From an uncultured Eubacteriales bacterium (GTDB taxonomy: Bacteria > Bacillota > Clostridia > Oscillospirales > Oscillospiraceae): a stretch of DNA of 14,010 bases. The notes under the pieces are model-generated. The model was not told where the DNA came from and made no database searches. It saw nothing but the letters and a program-made list of their open reading frames with translations. The number at the start of each line of letters is the position of its first letter. Position 1 is the stretch's first letter. This document shows, in pieces, positions 6,538-12,447 of this stretch. A program made the position numbers and the translations under genes. The stretch covers positions 1 to 14,010 of the forward strand of contig CABSBF010000042.1 of the NCBI GenBank assembly GCA_902475855.1. The letters run 5' to 3'.

Positions 6538-7349
6538 TTGAGTTCCTCCCCTGTCAGATCATTGAGTATTGCGCGGATGTTCCGGTAGATATGTGTGGGT
6601 TTCTCGGGGCTGTTTTCCACATCGGCGAGCGTCCCCTCGCCGGAGAGCACCAGTGCTGCGTCTATCCCGGCATGAATGCCGCAGGCAATGTCCGTGTATA
6701 GCCGGTCGCCGATGACGACGGTTTCCTCCGGACGGTAGCCATATTTTTCCATGGCAAGCAGCGCCATCTCCGGCTGCGGCTTGCCGATAAACACCGGCTG
6801 CCGCCCCGTCGCGCGAGAGAGCATCTCACAGACGCTTCCGCAGTCCGGCACATAGCCGTAGGAGGTCGGACAGACCCAGTCCGGATTCGCCGCAACGAAG
6901 TCCACGCCGCGTCCGAGCAGGATGCAGGCATCCTCCAGCTTCCGGAAAGTCAGCTCGGTGTCAAAGCCGCAGACGAGAGCGTCTATTCCATCCTCCAGAC
7001 GATCCGTCACGGAAAAGCCCGCGTCCGCAAGCTGGCGGCGGAAGGAGGCCGTACCGAAGGCGTACAGGCGTTTGCCGCGGTAGCCGTTTTGGGAGAGGTA
7101 CACACACAGTGCATCCACAGAGGTCAGGAAGTCCTCCTTCGTTGCGGCAATGCCGAAGCGCGCCATGCGGTCTATGTAGGCATCCACGCTGCGCGAGGAA
7201 TTGTTGGTCAGGAAGAGATATTTCCCGCCGGAGGCGCGGACATAGTCAAGAAAATCGACCGTGCCGTCAAAAAGCCGGTCGCCCAGATAGATTGTTCCGT
7301 CCATATCCAGCAGGAAAAATTTCTTTCCCCGCAGAGAGGTCTGTTTCAA
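6534..7349 (-). CDS. HAD-superfamily phosphatase, NagD/phosphoglycolate-phosphatase-like (class IIA)
   Basis: Cytoplasmic 271 aa Mg2+-dependent phosphatase. HAD motif I is LLDMDGTIYLG with nucleophile D15 and acid/base D17. Motif II is T48 in FLTNNSS, motif III is K190 in FIGKPQPE, and motif IV is D215...D220 in GDRLYTDIA. The cap lies between motifs II and III, as in NagD and the mammalian glycerol-3-phosphate/phosphoglycolate phosphatase. I chose the TTG at 7349 because AAGGAG lies 8 bases upstream and the length then fits the family. The frame continues upstream to 7508, but that extension crosses the promoter. First gene of the three-gene operon; the neighbouring phosphodiesterase makes glycerol-3-phosphate, a possible but unproven substrate. 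Confidence 0.88.
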   Translation of the reverse strand: MKQTSLRGKKFFLLDMDGTIYLGDRLFDGTVDFLDYVRASGGKYLFLTNNSSRSVDAYIDRMARFGIAATKEDFLTSVDALCVYLSQNGYRGKRLYAFGTASFRRQLADAGFSVTDRLEDGIDALVCGFDTELTFRKLEDACILLGRGVDFVAANPDWVCPTSYGYVPDCGSVCEMLSRATGRQPVFIGKPQPEMALLAMEKYGYRPEETVVIGDRLYTDIACGIHAGIDAALVLSGEGTLADVENSPEKPTHIYRNIRAILNDLTGEELK

Positions 7350-7357
7350 AGTATTCG

Positions 7358-7363
7358 CTCCTT
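7358..7363 (-). promoter_or_regulatory. Ribosome binding site fixing the TTG start of the HAD gene
   Basis: AAGGAG on the - strand lies 8 bases before TTG at 7349-7347. No ATG is available near it, which makes the TTG the best start. Confidence 0.8.
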
Positions 7364-7379
7364 GTGATCGGATGCTCTC

Positions 7380-7408
7380 ATTATACACGATTTCTCTCGC
7401 GTTTTCAT
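7380..7408 (-). promoter_or_regulatory. Sigma-A-type promoter of the HAD-MFS-GDPD operon
   Basis: On the - strand, a perfect TATAAT (7385-7380) is preceded by a 17-base spacer and ATGAAA (7408-7403), four of six matches to TTGACA. The transcript would start near 7373 with a leader of about 24 bases. It faces away from the gltX promoter 42 bases further on. Confidence 0.75.
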
Positions 7409-7449
7409 CTGTTATTTTGCAAAATCTGCACAGCTTTCCGCGCTGCGAA

Positions 7450-7478
7450 TTGATTTCGCCTGCGGCGCATGATATAAT
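7450..7478 (+). promoter_or_regulatory. Sigma-A-type promoter of gltX
   Basis: TTGATT (7450-7455), a 17-base spacer and TATAAT (7473-7478) form a near-consensus promoter. The leader to the ATG at 7507 would be only about 22 bases. There is no room for a T-box or other long riboregulator, so control is likely at initiation. Confidence 0.85.
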
Positions 7479-7506
7479 GAAAAAAAATTTGCACGAGGTA
7501 AGATTC

Positions 7507-9150
7507 ATGGATACAACAAGGCTTGCTCAACTTCTGTTTCCCGACGTCACAGCGACGCCGGAAGATATGGAAAAGCGTTTCCCGCCGCGTGATCTGCCCG
7601 AAGGCGCAGTCGTCACGCGCATGGCCCCCTCTCCCACCGGCTTTGTCCATCTGGGCAATCTGGTGCAGGGACTGGTCGCCGAGCGCATGGCGCACCAGTC
7701 CGGCGGCGTGCTGTTCCTGCGCGTGGAGGATACAGATGCCAAGCGCGAGGTGCCCGGCGCGGTCGAAGTGCTAATCGACACCCTGAAGCACTATGGCATC
7801 CACTTTGACGAGGGTGCGACCAAGACCGGTGACAACGGTGCTTACGGTCCCTACCGCCAGCGTCAGCGCGCGGAAATCTATCATGTTTATGCAAAGCAGC
7901 TCGTCTTGCAGGGCGACGCCTACCCCTGCTTCTGCACGGAGGAGGAGCTGACCGCCATGCGCGCCGAGCAGGAGGAGAAGAAGGTCAACTTCGGCTACTA
8001 CGGCAGCTACGCCGTCTGGCGCGACCGCCCCATCGAGGAGATCGAGGCTGCCATCGCCGCGGGCAAGCCGTGGGTGCTGCGCTTCCGCTCCACCGGCTCC
8101 ATTGAGAATAAATTCAAGTACAGCGATCTGGTCAAGGGCACGCTGACCATCACAGAAAATGACATTGATCAGGTTCTGCTGAAATCCGACGGCATTCCGA
8201 CCTACCACTTTGCCCACGCGGTGGACGACCACCTGATGCGCACGACACACGTCGTCCGCGGCGACGAGTGGCTGCCCAGCCTGCCCTTCCACATTCAGCT
8301 ATTCAAGGCATTGGGCTTCAAGCTGCCGAAGTACGTCCATATTGGACCTTTGATGAAGATGGACGGCACCTCCAAGCGCAAGCTCTCCAAGCGCAAGGAT
8401 CCGGAACTGGCACTGACCTACTATAAGGCGGCGGGCTTCCCGGTGCAGGCGGTATATGAATACATCATGACGCTGCTGAACTCCAATTATGAGGACTGGC
8501 GCAAGGCCAACCCCGACGCACCTTCCGACGACTTCAAGTTCTCCTGCAAGAAGCTCAATCCTGCCGGTGCGCTCTTTGACTATGCCAAGCTCTGCGACGT
8601 GTCGAAAAATGAAATTGCCCGCATGGATGCCGAAACGGTCTATGCCCTTGTACTGGAATATGCGCAGGAGTTTGAGCCCGACTTTGCCCGTGCGCTGGAG
8701 CGCGACCCGGACTATGCAAAGCGCATCCTTGCCATCGGCCGCGGCGGAAAGAAGCCGCGCAAGGATCTGGCAACCTGGCAGGACGTTAAGCCGTACATGG
8801 GCTTCTTCTATGACGAATTCTTCGCCTCCGAGGGTTTCCCGGCACAGTTTGACCGCGCGGTCATCCGCACGGCGCTGGAAAAATTTCTCGCCGTCTACGA
8901 CTCTGCGGACGATTCTTCCGTCTGGTTCGAAAAGGTCAAAACGATCACCGCGGAGATCGGCTTCGCCGCTGATATGAAAGCCTACAAAGCGGATCCCGCG
9001 GCCTTCCCCGGCTCCGTTGCAGACGTTTCCGCCTTCCTGCGCATCGCTGTAACGGGCAAGAGCAACTCGCCCGACCTGTATACCGTGATGCAGATTCTGG
9101 GCTGCGACCGCACCCGTGCGCGCATCCGCGCTGCGATCGAGGCTCTGTAA
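7507..9150 (+). CDS. gltX: Glutamyl-tRNA synthetase
   Basis: Class I aminoacyl-tRNA synthetase that attaches glutamate to tRNA in the cytoplasm. The HIGH-type signature is PSPTGFVHLGN at residues 41-51. The KMSKS-type loop is K292-L-S-K-R296, the usual GluRS form. YPCFCTEEEL and VDDHLMRTTHVVRGDEW are further typical blocks, and the C-terminal part is the helical anticodon-binding region. At 547 aa it is longer than the roughly 470-490 aa bacterial standard, with about 35 extra residues before the Rossmann fold, as in the long clostridial type. The ATG at 7507 follows a GAGG-type site and a strong promoter at 7450-7478. The frame continues upstream to 7372, but that would cross the promoter. 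The CAT-like gene begins one base after its stop. Confidence 0.95.
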   Translation: MDTTRLAQLLFPDVTATPEDMEKRFPPRDLPEGAVVTRMAPSPTGFVHLGNLVQGLVAERMAHQSGGVLFLRVEDTDAKREVPGAVEVLIDTLKHYGIHFDEGATKTGDNGAYGPYRQRQRAEIYHVYAKQLVLQGDAYPCFCTEEELTAMRAEQEEKKVNFGYYGSYAVWRDRPIEEIEAAIAAGKPWVLRFRSTGSIENKFKYSDLVKGTLTITENDIDQVLLKSDGIPTYHFAHAVDDHLMRTTHVVRGDEWLPSLPFHIQLFKALGFKLPKYVHIGPLMKMDGTSKRKLSKRKDPELALTYYKAAGFPVQAVYEYIMTLLNSNYEDWRKANPDAPSDDFKFSCKKLNPAGALFDYAKLCDVSKNEIARMDAETVYALVLEYAQEFEPDFARALERDPDYAKRILAIGRGGKKPRKDLATWQDVKPYMGFFYDEFFASEGFPAQFDRAVIRTALEKFLAVYDSADDSSVWFEKVKTITAEIGFAADMKAYKADPAAFPGSVADVSAFLRIAVTGKSNSPDLYTVMQILGCDRTRARIRAAIEAL

Positions 9151-9151
9151 G

Positions 9152-9778
9152 ATGCCGCCGCGCGTTCTCGACCTGACGGCAGACCCCCGCCGCGCACATT
9201 TCGACTACTTTCGCGCCATGGCCAATCCCTATCTCTCCGTCACGGCAAACTGCGACATCACCACACTGCGGGAGAAGACCGTGCGGGACGCGCTGCCCTT
9301 TTTCCTGTCGCTTCTTCACTGTGCGATCGGCGCGGCCAACGCTGTACCGGAGCTGCGCCGGCGCATCCGCGGCGAGGAGGCAGTGGAATACGAATGCTGC
9401 GACAGCTCGCACACCGTCGCCCTGCCGGACGGAAGCTACTGCTACTGCCGGCTGAACTGCGCAAAGCCCTTTTTGGAATTTCTCCCCTATGCACAGGCGG
9501 AAATCGAGCGCGCCAAAGCCGCACCGGACATTGACGACGGCGCAGACGGCGAAAGTCTGTTCTTTGTTTCCAGCCTGCCATGGATCTCCTTCACAGGTCT
9601 GAGCCTGCCCACGCCCTCCCCGGCGGACAGCAACCCGCGCATCACCTTCGGGAAATTTTTTCCGCAGGGAGAGCGCATCCTGCTGCCGGTCAACCTGACC
9701 GTACACCACGCTCTTGTGGACGGGCTGCACGCCGCACGGTTCTTTGAAGAGCTGGCGTGCCGTTGTGCGAAATTCTGA
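9152..9778 (+). CDS. Chloramphenicol acetyltransferase homologue (type A, CatA-like)
   Basis: Members of this family transfer acetyl from acetyl-CoA to chloramphenicol. The 208 aa length is close to the usual 210-220. Family features in order are an N-terminal FDYFRAMANPYLSVTANCDIT strand region, VPELRRRI near residue 67, FFVSSLPWISFT near 137-148, and the catalytic VHHALVDG with H186 as active base and D190. The conserved Q before HH is T, and the aromatic residue after DG is L, so resistance activity is uncertain. The substrate may be another acceptor. The ATG lies one base after the gltX stop with GAGG 9 bases before it, so it is probably co-transcribed and coupled with gltX. A strong terminator follows. 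Family call firm, antibiotic resistance not established. Confidence 0.85.
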   Translation: MPPRVLDLTADPRRAHFDYFRAMANPYLSVTANCDITTLREKTVRDALPFFLSLLHCAIGAANAVPELRRRIRGEEAVEYECCDSSHTVALPDGSYCYCRLNCAKPFLEFLPYAQAEIERAKAAPDIDDGADGESLFFVSSLPWISFTGLSLPTPSPADSNPRITFGKFFPQGERILLPVNLTVHHALVDGLHAARFFEELACRCAKF

Positions 9779-9801
9779 GCTCATCGTTTCACAGATTATT
9801 T

Positions 9802-9843
9802 GAAGCGCCGCCGGGAAACCGGCGGCGCTTCCTCTTTTGTTTT
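9802..9843 (+). terminator. Rho-independent terminator of the gltX-cat operon
   Basis: A 13-bp perfect stem, GAAGCGCCGCCGG (9802-9814) with CCGGCGGCGCTTC (9819-9831), closed by a GAAA tetraloop and followed by the T-rich tract CTCTTTTGTTTT. It starts 24 bases after the stop of the acetyltransferase gene. Confidence 0.92.
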
Positions 9844-9880
9844 GCACATTGCACAATGCGCCCTCCCCGTTCTGCCGATA

Positions 9881-9894
9881 TGCATATATATTCT
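9881..9894. promoter_or_regulatory. Possible ArgR operator (ARG box), distal
   Basis: TGCATATATATTCT matches the ARG-box pattern TGAAT-WWWW-ATTCA at 12 of 14 positions. It lies 31 bases upstream of the stronger box at 9912, about three helical turns, which would put both on the same face of DNA. The AT-rich background raises the chance of a random match. Confidence 0.4.
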
Positions 9895-9911
9895 ACAAAT
9901 TGAAAAAATTA

Positions 9912-9925
9912 TGAATAAATATTCC
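9912..9925. promoter_or_regulatory. Probable ArgR operator (ARG box), proximal
   Basis: TGAATAAATATTCC matches TGAAT-WWWW-ATTCA at 13 of 14 positions; only the last base differs. It ends 9 bases before the -35 element of the ABC transporter promoter, so bound ArgR could block or assist RNA polymerase. The match is to the known pattern; binding is inferred. Confidence 0.5.
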
Positions 9926-9934
9926 GAAATACCC

Positions 9935-9963
9935 TTGACTTTTCCTGTCCCCAGTGGTAGAGT
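9935..9963 (+). promoter_or_regulatory. Promoter of the amino-acid ABC transporter operon
   Basis: TTGACT (9935-9940), a 17-base spacer and TAGAGT (9958-9963) give five of six and four of six matches to consensus. An AT-rich stretch upstream may act as an UP element. The leader to the ATG at 10037 is about 65 bases. Confidence 0.75.
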
Positions 9964-9987
9964 ATGCACAATCAAAGGAACAGCAAA

Positions 9988-10008
9988 CGGGAGGCCGGCT
10001 TCCTCCCG
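9988..10008 (+). other. Leader hairpin upstream of the binding-protein gene
   Basis: CGGGAGG (9988-9994) pairs with CCTCCCG (10002-10008) around a 7-base loop. There is no following T-run, so it is not a terminator. It may stabilise the 5' end of the message. It leaves the ribosome site (10023-10028) free. Confidence 0.45.
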
Positions 10009-10036
10009 CCCCACGGAAAAGGAAAGGATGCTAAAA

Positions 10037-10906
10037 ATGAAAAAGAAAAACTGGGTTGCGCTGCTGCTGGCGCTGGCCATGATGTTCACACTCGCCGCCT
10101 GCGGCGGCAAGGACTCCCCCAGCGACGTGCCGGAGCCCGCCAATGCACTGGAAAAGATCAAGGCCGAAGGTGTTCTCACCGTCACGCTCAGCCCGGACTT
10201 CTCCCCGATGGAGTTCATCGACTCCTCCAAGCAGGGGCAGGAGCAGTACGTCGGCTTTGATGTAACGCTGGCCAAATACATTGCCGAATCCCTCGGCGTA
10301 AAGCTGGTGATCGAGCCCATGAGCTTCGATGCCTGCCAGTCGGCCGTCTATACCGGCAGCGTGCCGATGTCCATCTCCGGCTACTCCTGGATGGAGGAGC
10401 GCGCGCAGAACTACGAGCTGTCCGATTACTACTACGCCGGTGAAAACGAGACCGAGCAGGTTCTGCTCATCCGGAAGGACGACGCAGCCAAGTATACCAA
10501 GCCGGAGGATTTCGACGGTCAGGATGTCGGCGCGCAGAACGCCTCGCTCCAGATGCAGCTTGTCACCGATCAGCTCAGCAAGGCGAACCCCATCACCATC
10601 GGCGATATCAGCGTCGGTGTGATGGAGCTGAAGTCCGGCAACATTGAGGCGCTGGCCGTCGCCAAGGGCAATGCGGAAATGATCATCGACGCCAGCCCCG
10701 AGCTGGTCATGTGCAGCTGGCAGTTTGCCGTGGAAGAAAAGTACGAGGCGAACCTCATCATCATGGGCAAGGGGGAAACCGAGCTGCTGGCCGCCGTCAA
10801 CGAGGCACTGGCCAAGGCAAAGGCCGAGGGCCTGTACGCCAAGTGGTACGAGGAAGCCGTGGAGCTTGGCAAATCCGAAAACGCAAAGGAACTGACCCTG
10901 GACTAA
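10037..10906 (+). CDS. Amino-acid ABC transporter substrate-binding lipoprotein (SBP family 3)
   Basis: Captures a small polar amino acid or derivative outside the membrane and delivers it to the permease. The 289 aa product has a lipoprotein signal: KKK at residues 2-4, a hydrophobic core, and lipobox L19-A-A-C22, so C22 would be the lipidated anchor. The mature part begins LEKIKAEGVLTVTLSPDFSPMEF and continues with VGFDVTLAKYIAESLG, the standard family 3 opening. Late in the protein, LLAAVNEALAKAKAEGLYAKWYEE is the usual closing helix. I chose the ATG at 10037 because AAAGGA lies 8 bases before it; an in-frame ATG at 10028 is the alternative. The ARG-box-like sites upstream suggest arginine or a related compound as ligand, which is inference. 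Confidence 0.92.
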   Translation: MKKKNWVALLLALAMMFTLAACGGKDSPSDVPEPANALEKIKAEGVLTVTLSPDFSPMEFIDSSKQGQEQYVGFDVTLAKYIAESLGVKLVIEPMSFDACQSAVYTGSVPMSISGYSWMEERAQNYELSDYYYAGENETEQVLLIRKDDAAKYTKPEDFDGQDVGAQNASLQMQLVTDQLSKANPITIGDISVGVMELKSGNIEALAVAKGNAEMIIDASPELVMCSWQFAVEEKYEANLIIMGKGETELLAAVNEALAKAKAEGLYAKWYEEAVELGKSENAKELTLD

Positions 10907-10917
10907 AATCATATGGC

Positions 10918-10955
10918 GCATCGTGCCGGATACCCCACCGTATCCGGCACGATGC
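10918..10955 (+). other. Perfect 16-bp intercistronic hairpin between binding protein and permease genes
   Basis: GCATCGTGCCGGATAC (10918-10933) pairs without mismatch with 10940-10955 around the loop CCCACC. It starts 11 bases after the binding-protein stop and ends 21 bases before the permease ATG. There is no T-run, so it is unlikely to be a full terminator. Such structures commonly protect the 3' end of the upstream message and give more binding protein than permease. Confidence 0.85.
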
Positions 10956-10976
10956 TGCGGACGGAGTGAAGAACGA

Positions 10977-11708
10977 ATGAAATTTATAGACTTTGAAAAG
11001 CTGGCCGCCATCTTTCTGAAATACTGGGACAGATTCCTCATCACGGGTGTGGAATACACGCTGTCGCTCGCGGCCATCACGGTCGGCGTCGGCACGATCT
11101 TTGCGGCGCTCCTGGCGCTGATGAAGATGTCCAAGATTCCGCCGCTGCGCTGGCTTTCCAGCATTTATATTGAGATCATCCGCGGCACGCCTATGCTCTT
11201 ACAGCTCTATTTCTTCTATTTTGGCCTGCCCATGCTGATCCCGGCGCTGCAAAAGCAGAAATATATCTGCGTTGCCATCGCGCTCATCTGCAACAGCGCT
11301 GCCTACGTTTCTGAAGTCATCCGCTCCGGCATCCAGGCCGTCGATCCCGGCCAGCGCGAGGCCGCGCTGAGCCTTGGCTTCAGTGAAACAAAAACCATGT
11401 GGTTTGTCGTTGTGCCGCAGGCGGTCAAGAACATCCTGCCCGCGCTCGGCAACGAATTTATCATGATCATCAAGGATACCTCACTGGCCTCGACCTTCTT
11501 CATCGGCGATCTGATGACGCAGTACCTTCTTATCAAGGGCTCGACCACACTGCCCATCGAGCCGCTGGTCATTGTCGGTGTGATCTACTTTATCATGACC
11601 TTTACACTGAGCAAGATCTTCGGACATTTTGAAAAGAAAATGCAGCGCAGCGACCGGCGCAGCGGATCCGCACGCCGTGCAAGACGCAGACAGGAGGCAG
11701 GAAGATGA
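10977..11708 (+). CDS. Amino-acid ABC transporter permease (HisM/GlnP type)
   Basis: Membrane subunit of the polar amino-acid transporter. The 243 aa product has about five hydrophobic helices (near residues 22-49, 61-92, 97-112, 140-175 and 195-214). Typical features are YTLSLAAITVGVGT, EIIRGTPMLLQLYFFYFGLP, and the EAA cytoplasmic loop QREAALSLGFSETKTMWFVVVPQA that docks on the ATPase. The last 25 residues are unusually arginine-rich (RSDRRSGSARRARRRQEAGR). The ATG at 10977 has GGAG 10 bases before it; an upstream in-frame start at 10923 would fall inside the hairpin. Its TGA overlaps the ATPase ATG by 4 bases (ATGA). Only one permease gene is present, so the channel is probably a homodimer. 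Confidence 0.92.
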   Translation: MKFIDFEKLAAIFLKYWDRFLITGVEYTLSLAAITVGVGTIFAALLALMKMSKIPPLRWLSSIYIEIIRGTPMLLQLYFFYFGLPMLIPALQKQKYICVAIALICNSAAYVSEVIRSGIQAVDPGQREAALSLGFSETKTMWFVVVPQAVKNILPALGNEFIMIIKDTSLASTFFIGDLMTQYLLIKGSTTLPIEPLVIVGVIYFIMTFTLSKIFGHFEKKMQRSDRRSGSARRARRRQEAGR

Positions 11709-12445
11709 CGGAAAAGCTGATTGAAGTCAAGGACCTGAAAAAATACTATAACGGCGGCGAGGTCAAGGCGCTCGACGGAATCTCCGCGGACATTTGCAGA
11801 GGCGACGTCATTGCAGTCATCGGCCCGTCCGGCGGCGGAAAGAGCACCTTCCTGCGCAGTCTGAACCTGCTGGAAAAGCCGACCTCCGGCTCCATTCTTT
11901 TTGATGGTGTGGACATCACGGGTAAGAAGGTCGACCTGCCCCTGCACCGTCAGAAAATGGGCATGGTGTTCCAGCATTTCAACCTTTTCCCCCACAAGAC
12001 AATTTTGCAGAACCTGACCATGGCGCCTGTCCGCATCAAGAAGATGCCCAAGGCGGAAGCAGAGGAAAAGGCCATGGCGCTGCTGCATCGTGTTGGCCTT
12101 GCCGACCGAGCAGACGCCTACCCCGCACAGCTTTCCGGCGGTCAGAAGCAGCGTGTTGCGATCGTGCGCGCGTTGGCCATGGAGCCGGAGGTCATGCTCT
12201 TTGACGAGCCGACCAGTGCGCTTGACCCGGAAATGGTCGGCGAAGTGCTGGAAGTCATGCGGGAACTGGCCGTGGGCGGCATGACCATGGTCGTCGTGAC
12301 GCATGAAATGGGCTTTGCCCGCGAAGTCGGCAGCCGTGCGTTCTTTATTGACAATGGCAAACTCTGCGAAGAGGGCACGCCGGAGGCGATCTTCGACAAT
12401 CCTCAAAGCCCCAGATTGCAAAGTTTTTTGGAAAAGGTGCTGTAG
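11705..12445 (+). CDS. Amino-acid ABC transporter ATP-binding protein (GlnQ/ArtP type)
   Basis: Cytoplasmic ATPase that powers the transporter, 246 aa. Walker A is GPSGGGKS at residues 40-47, the Q-loop is Q90 in VFQHFNLFPH, the signature is LSGGQKQR at 143-150, Walker B is VMLFDEP at 163-169 with E168 catalytic, the D-loop is SALD at 171-174, and the H-loop is H200 in VVVTHEMGFA. NLFPHKT and THEMGFA are typical of the polar amino-acid subfamily. The start overlaps the permease stop as ATGA, with AGGAGG 7 bases upstream. The amidohydrolase gene begins 2 bases after its stop. Confidence 0.95.
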   Translation: MTEKLIEVKDLKKYYNGGEVKALDGISADICRGDVIAVIGPSGGGKSTFLRSLNLLEKPTSGSILFDGVDITGKKVDLPLHRQKMGMVFQHFNLFPHKTILQNLTMAPVRIKKMPKAEAEEKAMALLHRVGLADRADAYPAQLSGGQKQRVAIVRALAMEPEVMLFDEPTSALDPEMVGEVLEVMRELAVGGMTMVVVTHEMGFAREVGSRAFFIDNGKLCEEGTPEAIFDNPQSPRLQSFLEKVL

Positions 12446-12447
12446 AA

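Noticed and set aside
4885..6588. A 567-codon open frame on the + strand across the MFS and GDPD genes
   Set aside because: It is antisense to clear MFS coding sequence with many family motifs; the product is His/Arg/Gln-rich low-complexity sequence typical of the shadow of a GC-rich gene, and it has no ribosome site.
9988..10008. The leader hairpin as a riboswitch or T-box
   Set aside because: The leader is only about 65 bases with one 7-bp stem; no T-box sequence or multi-helix aptamer is visible.
10031..11164. A 377-codon open frame on the - strand over the binding-protein gene
   Set aside because: It is antisense to a well-supported lipoprotein gene, crosses an intercistronic hairpin and shows no family motif.
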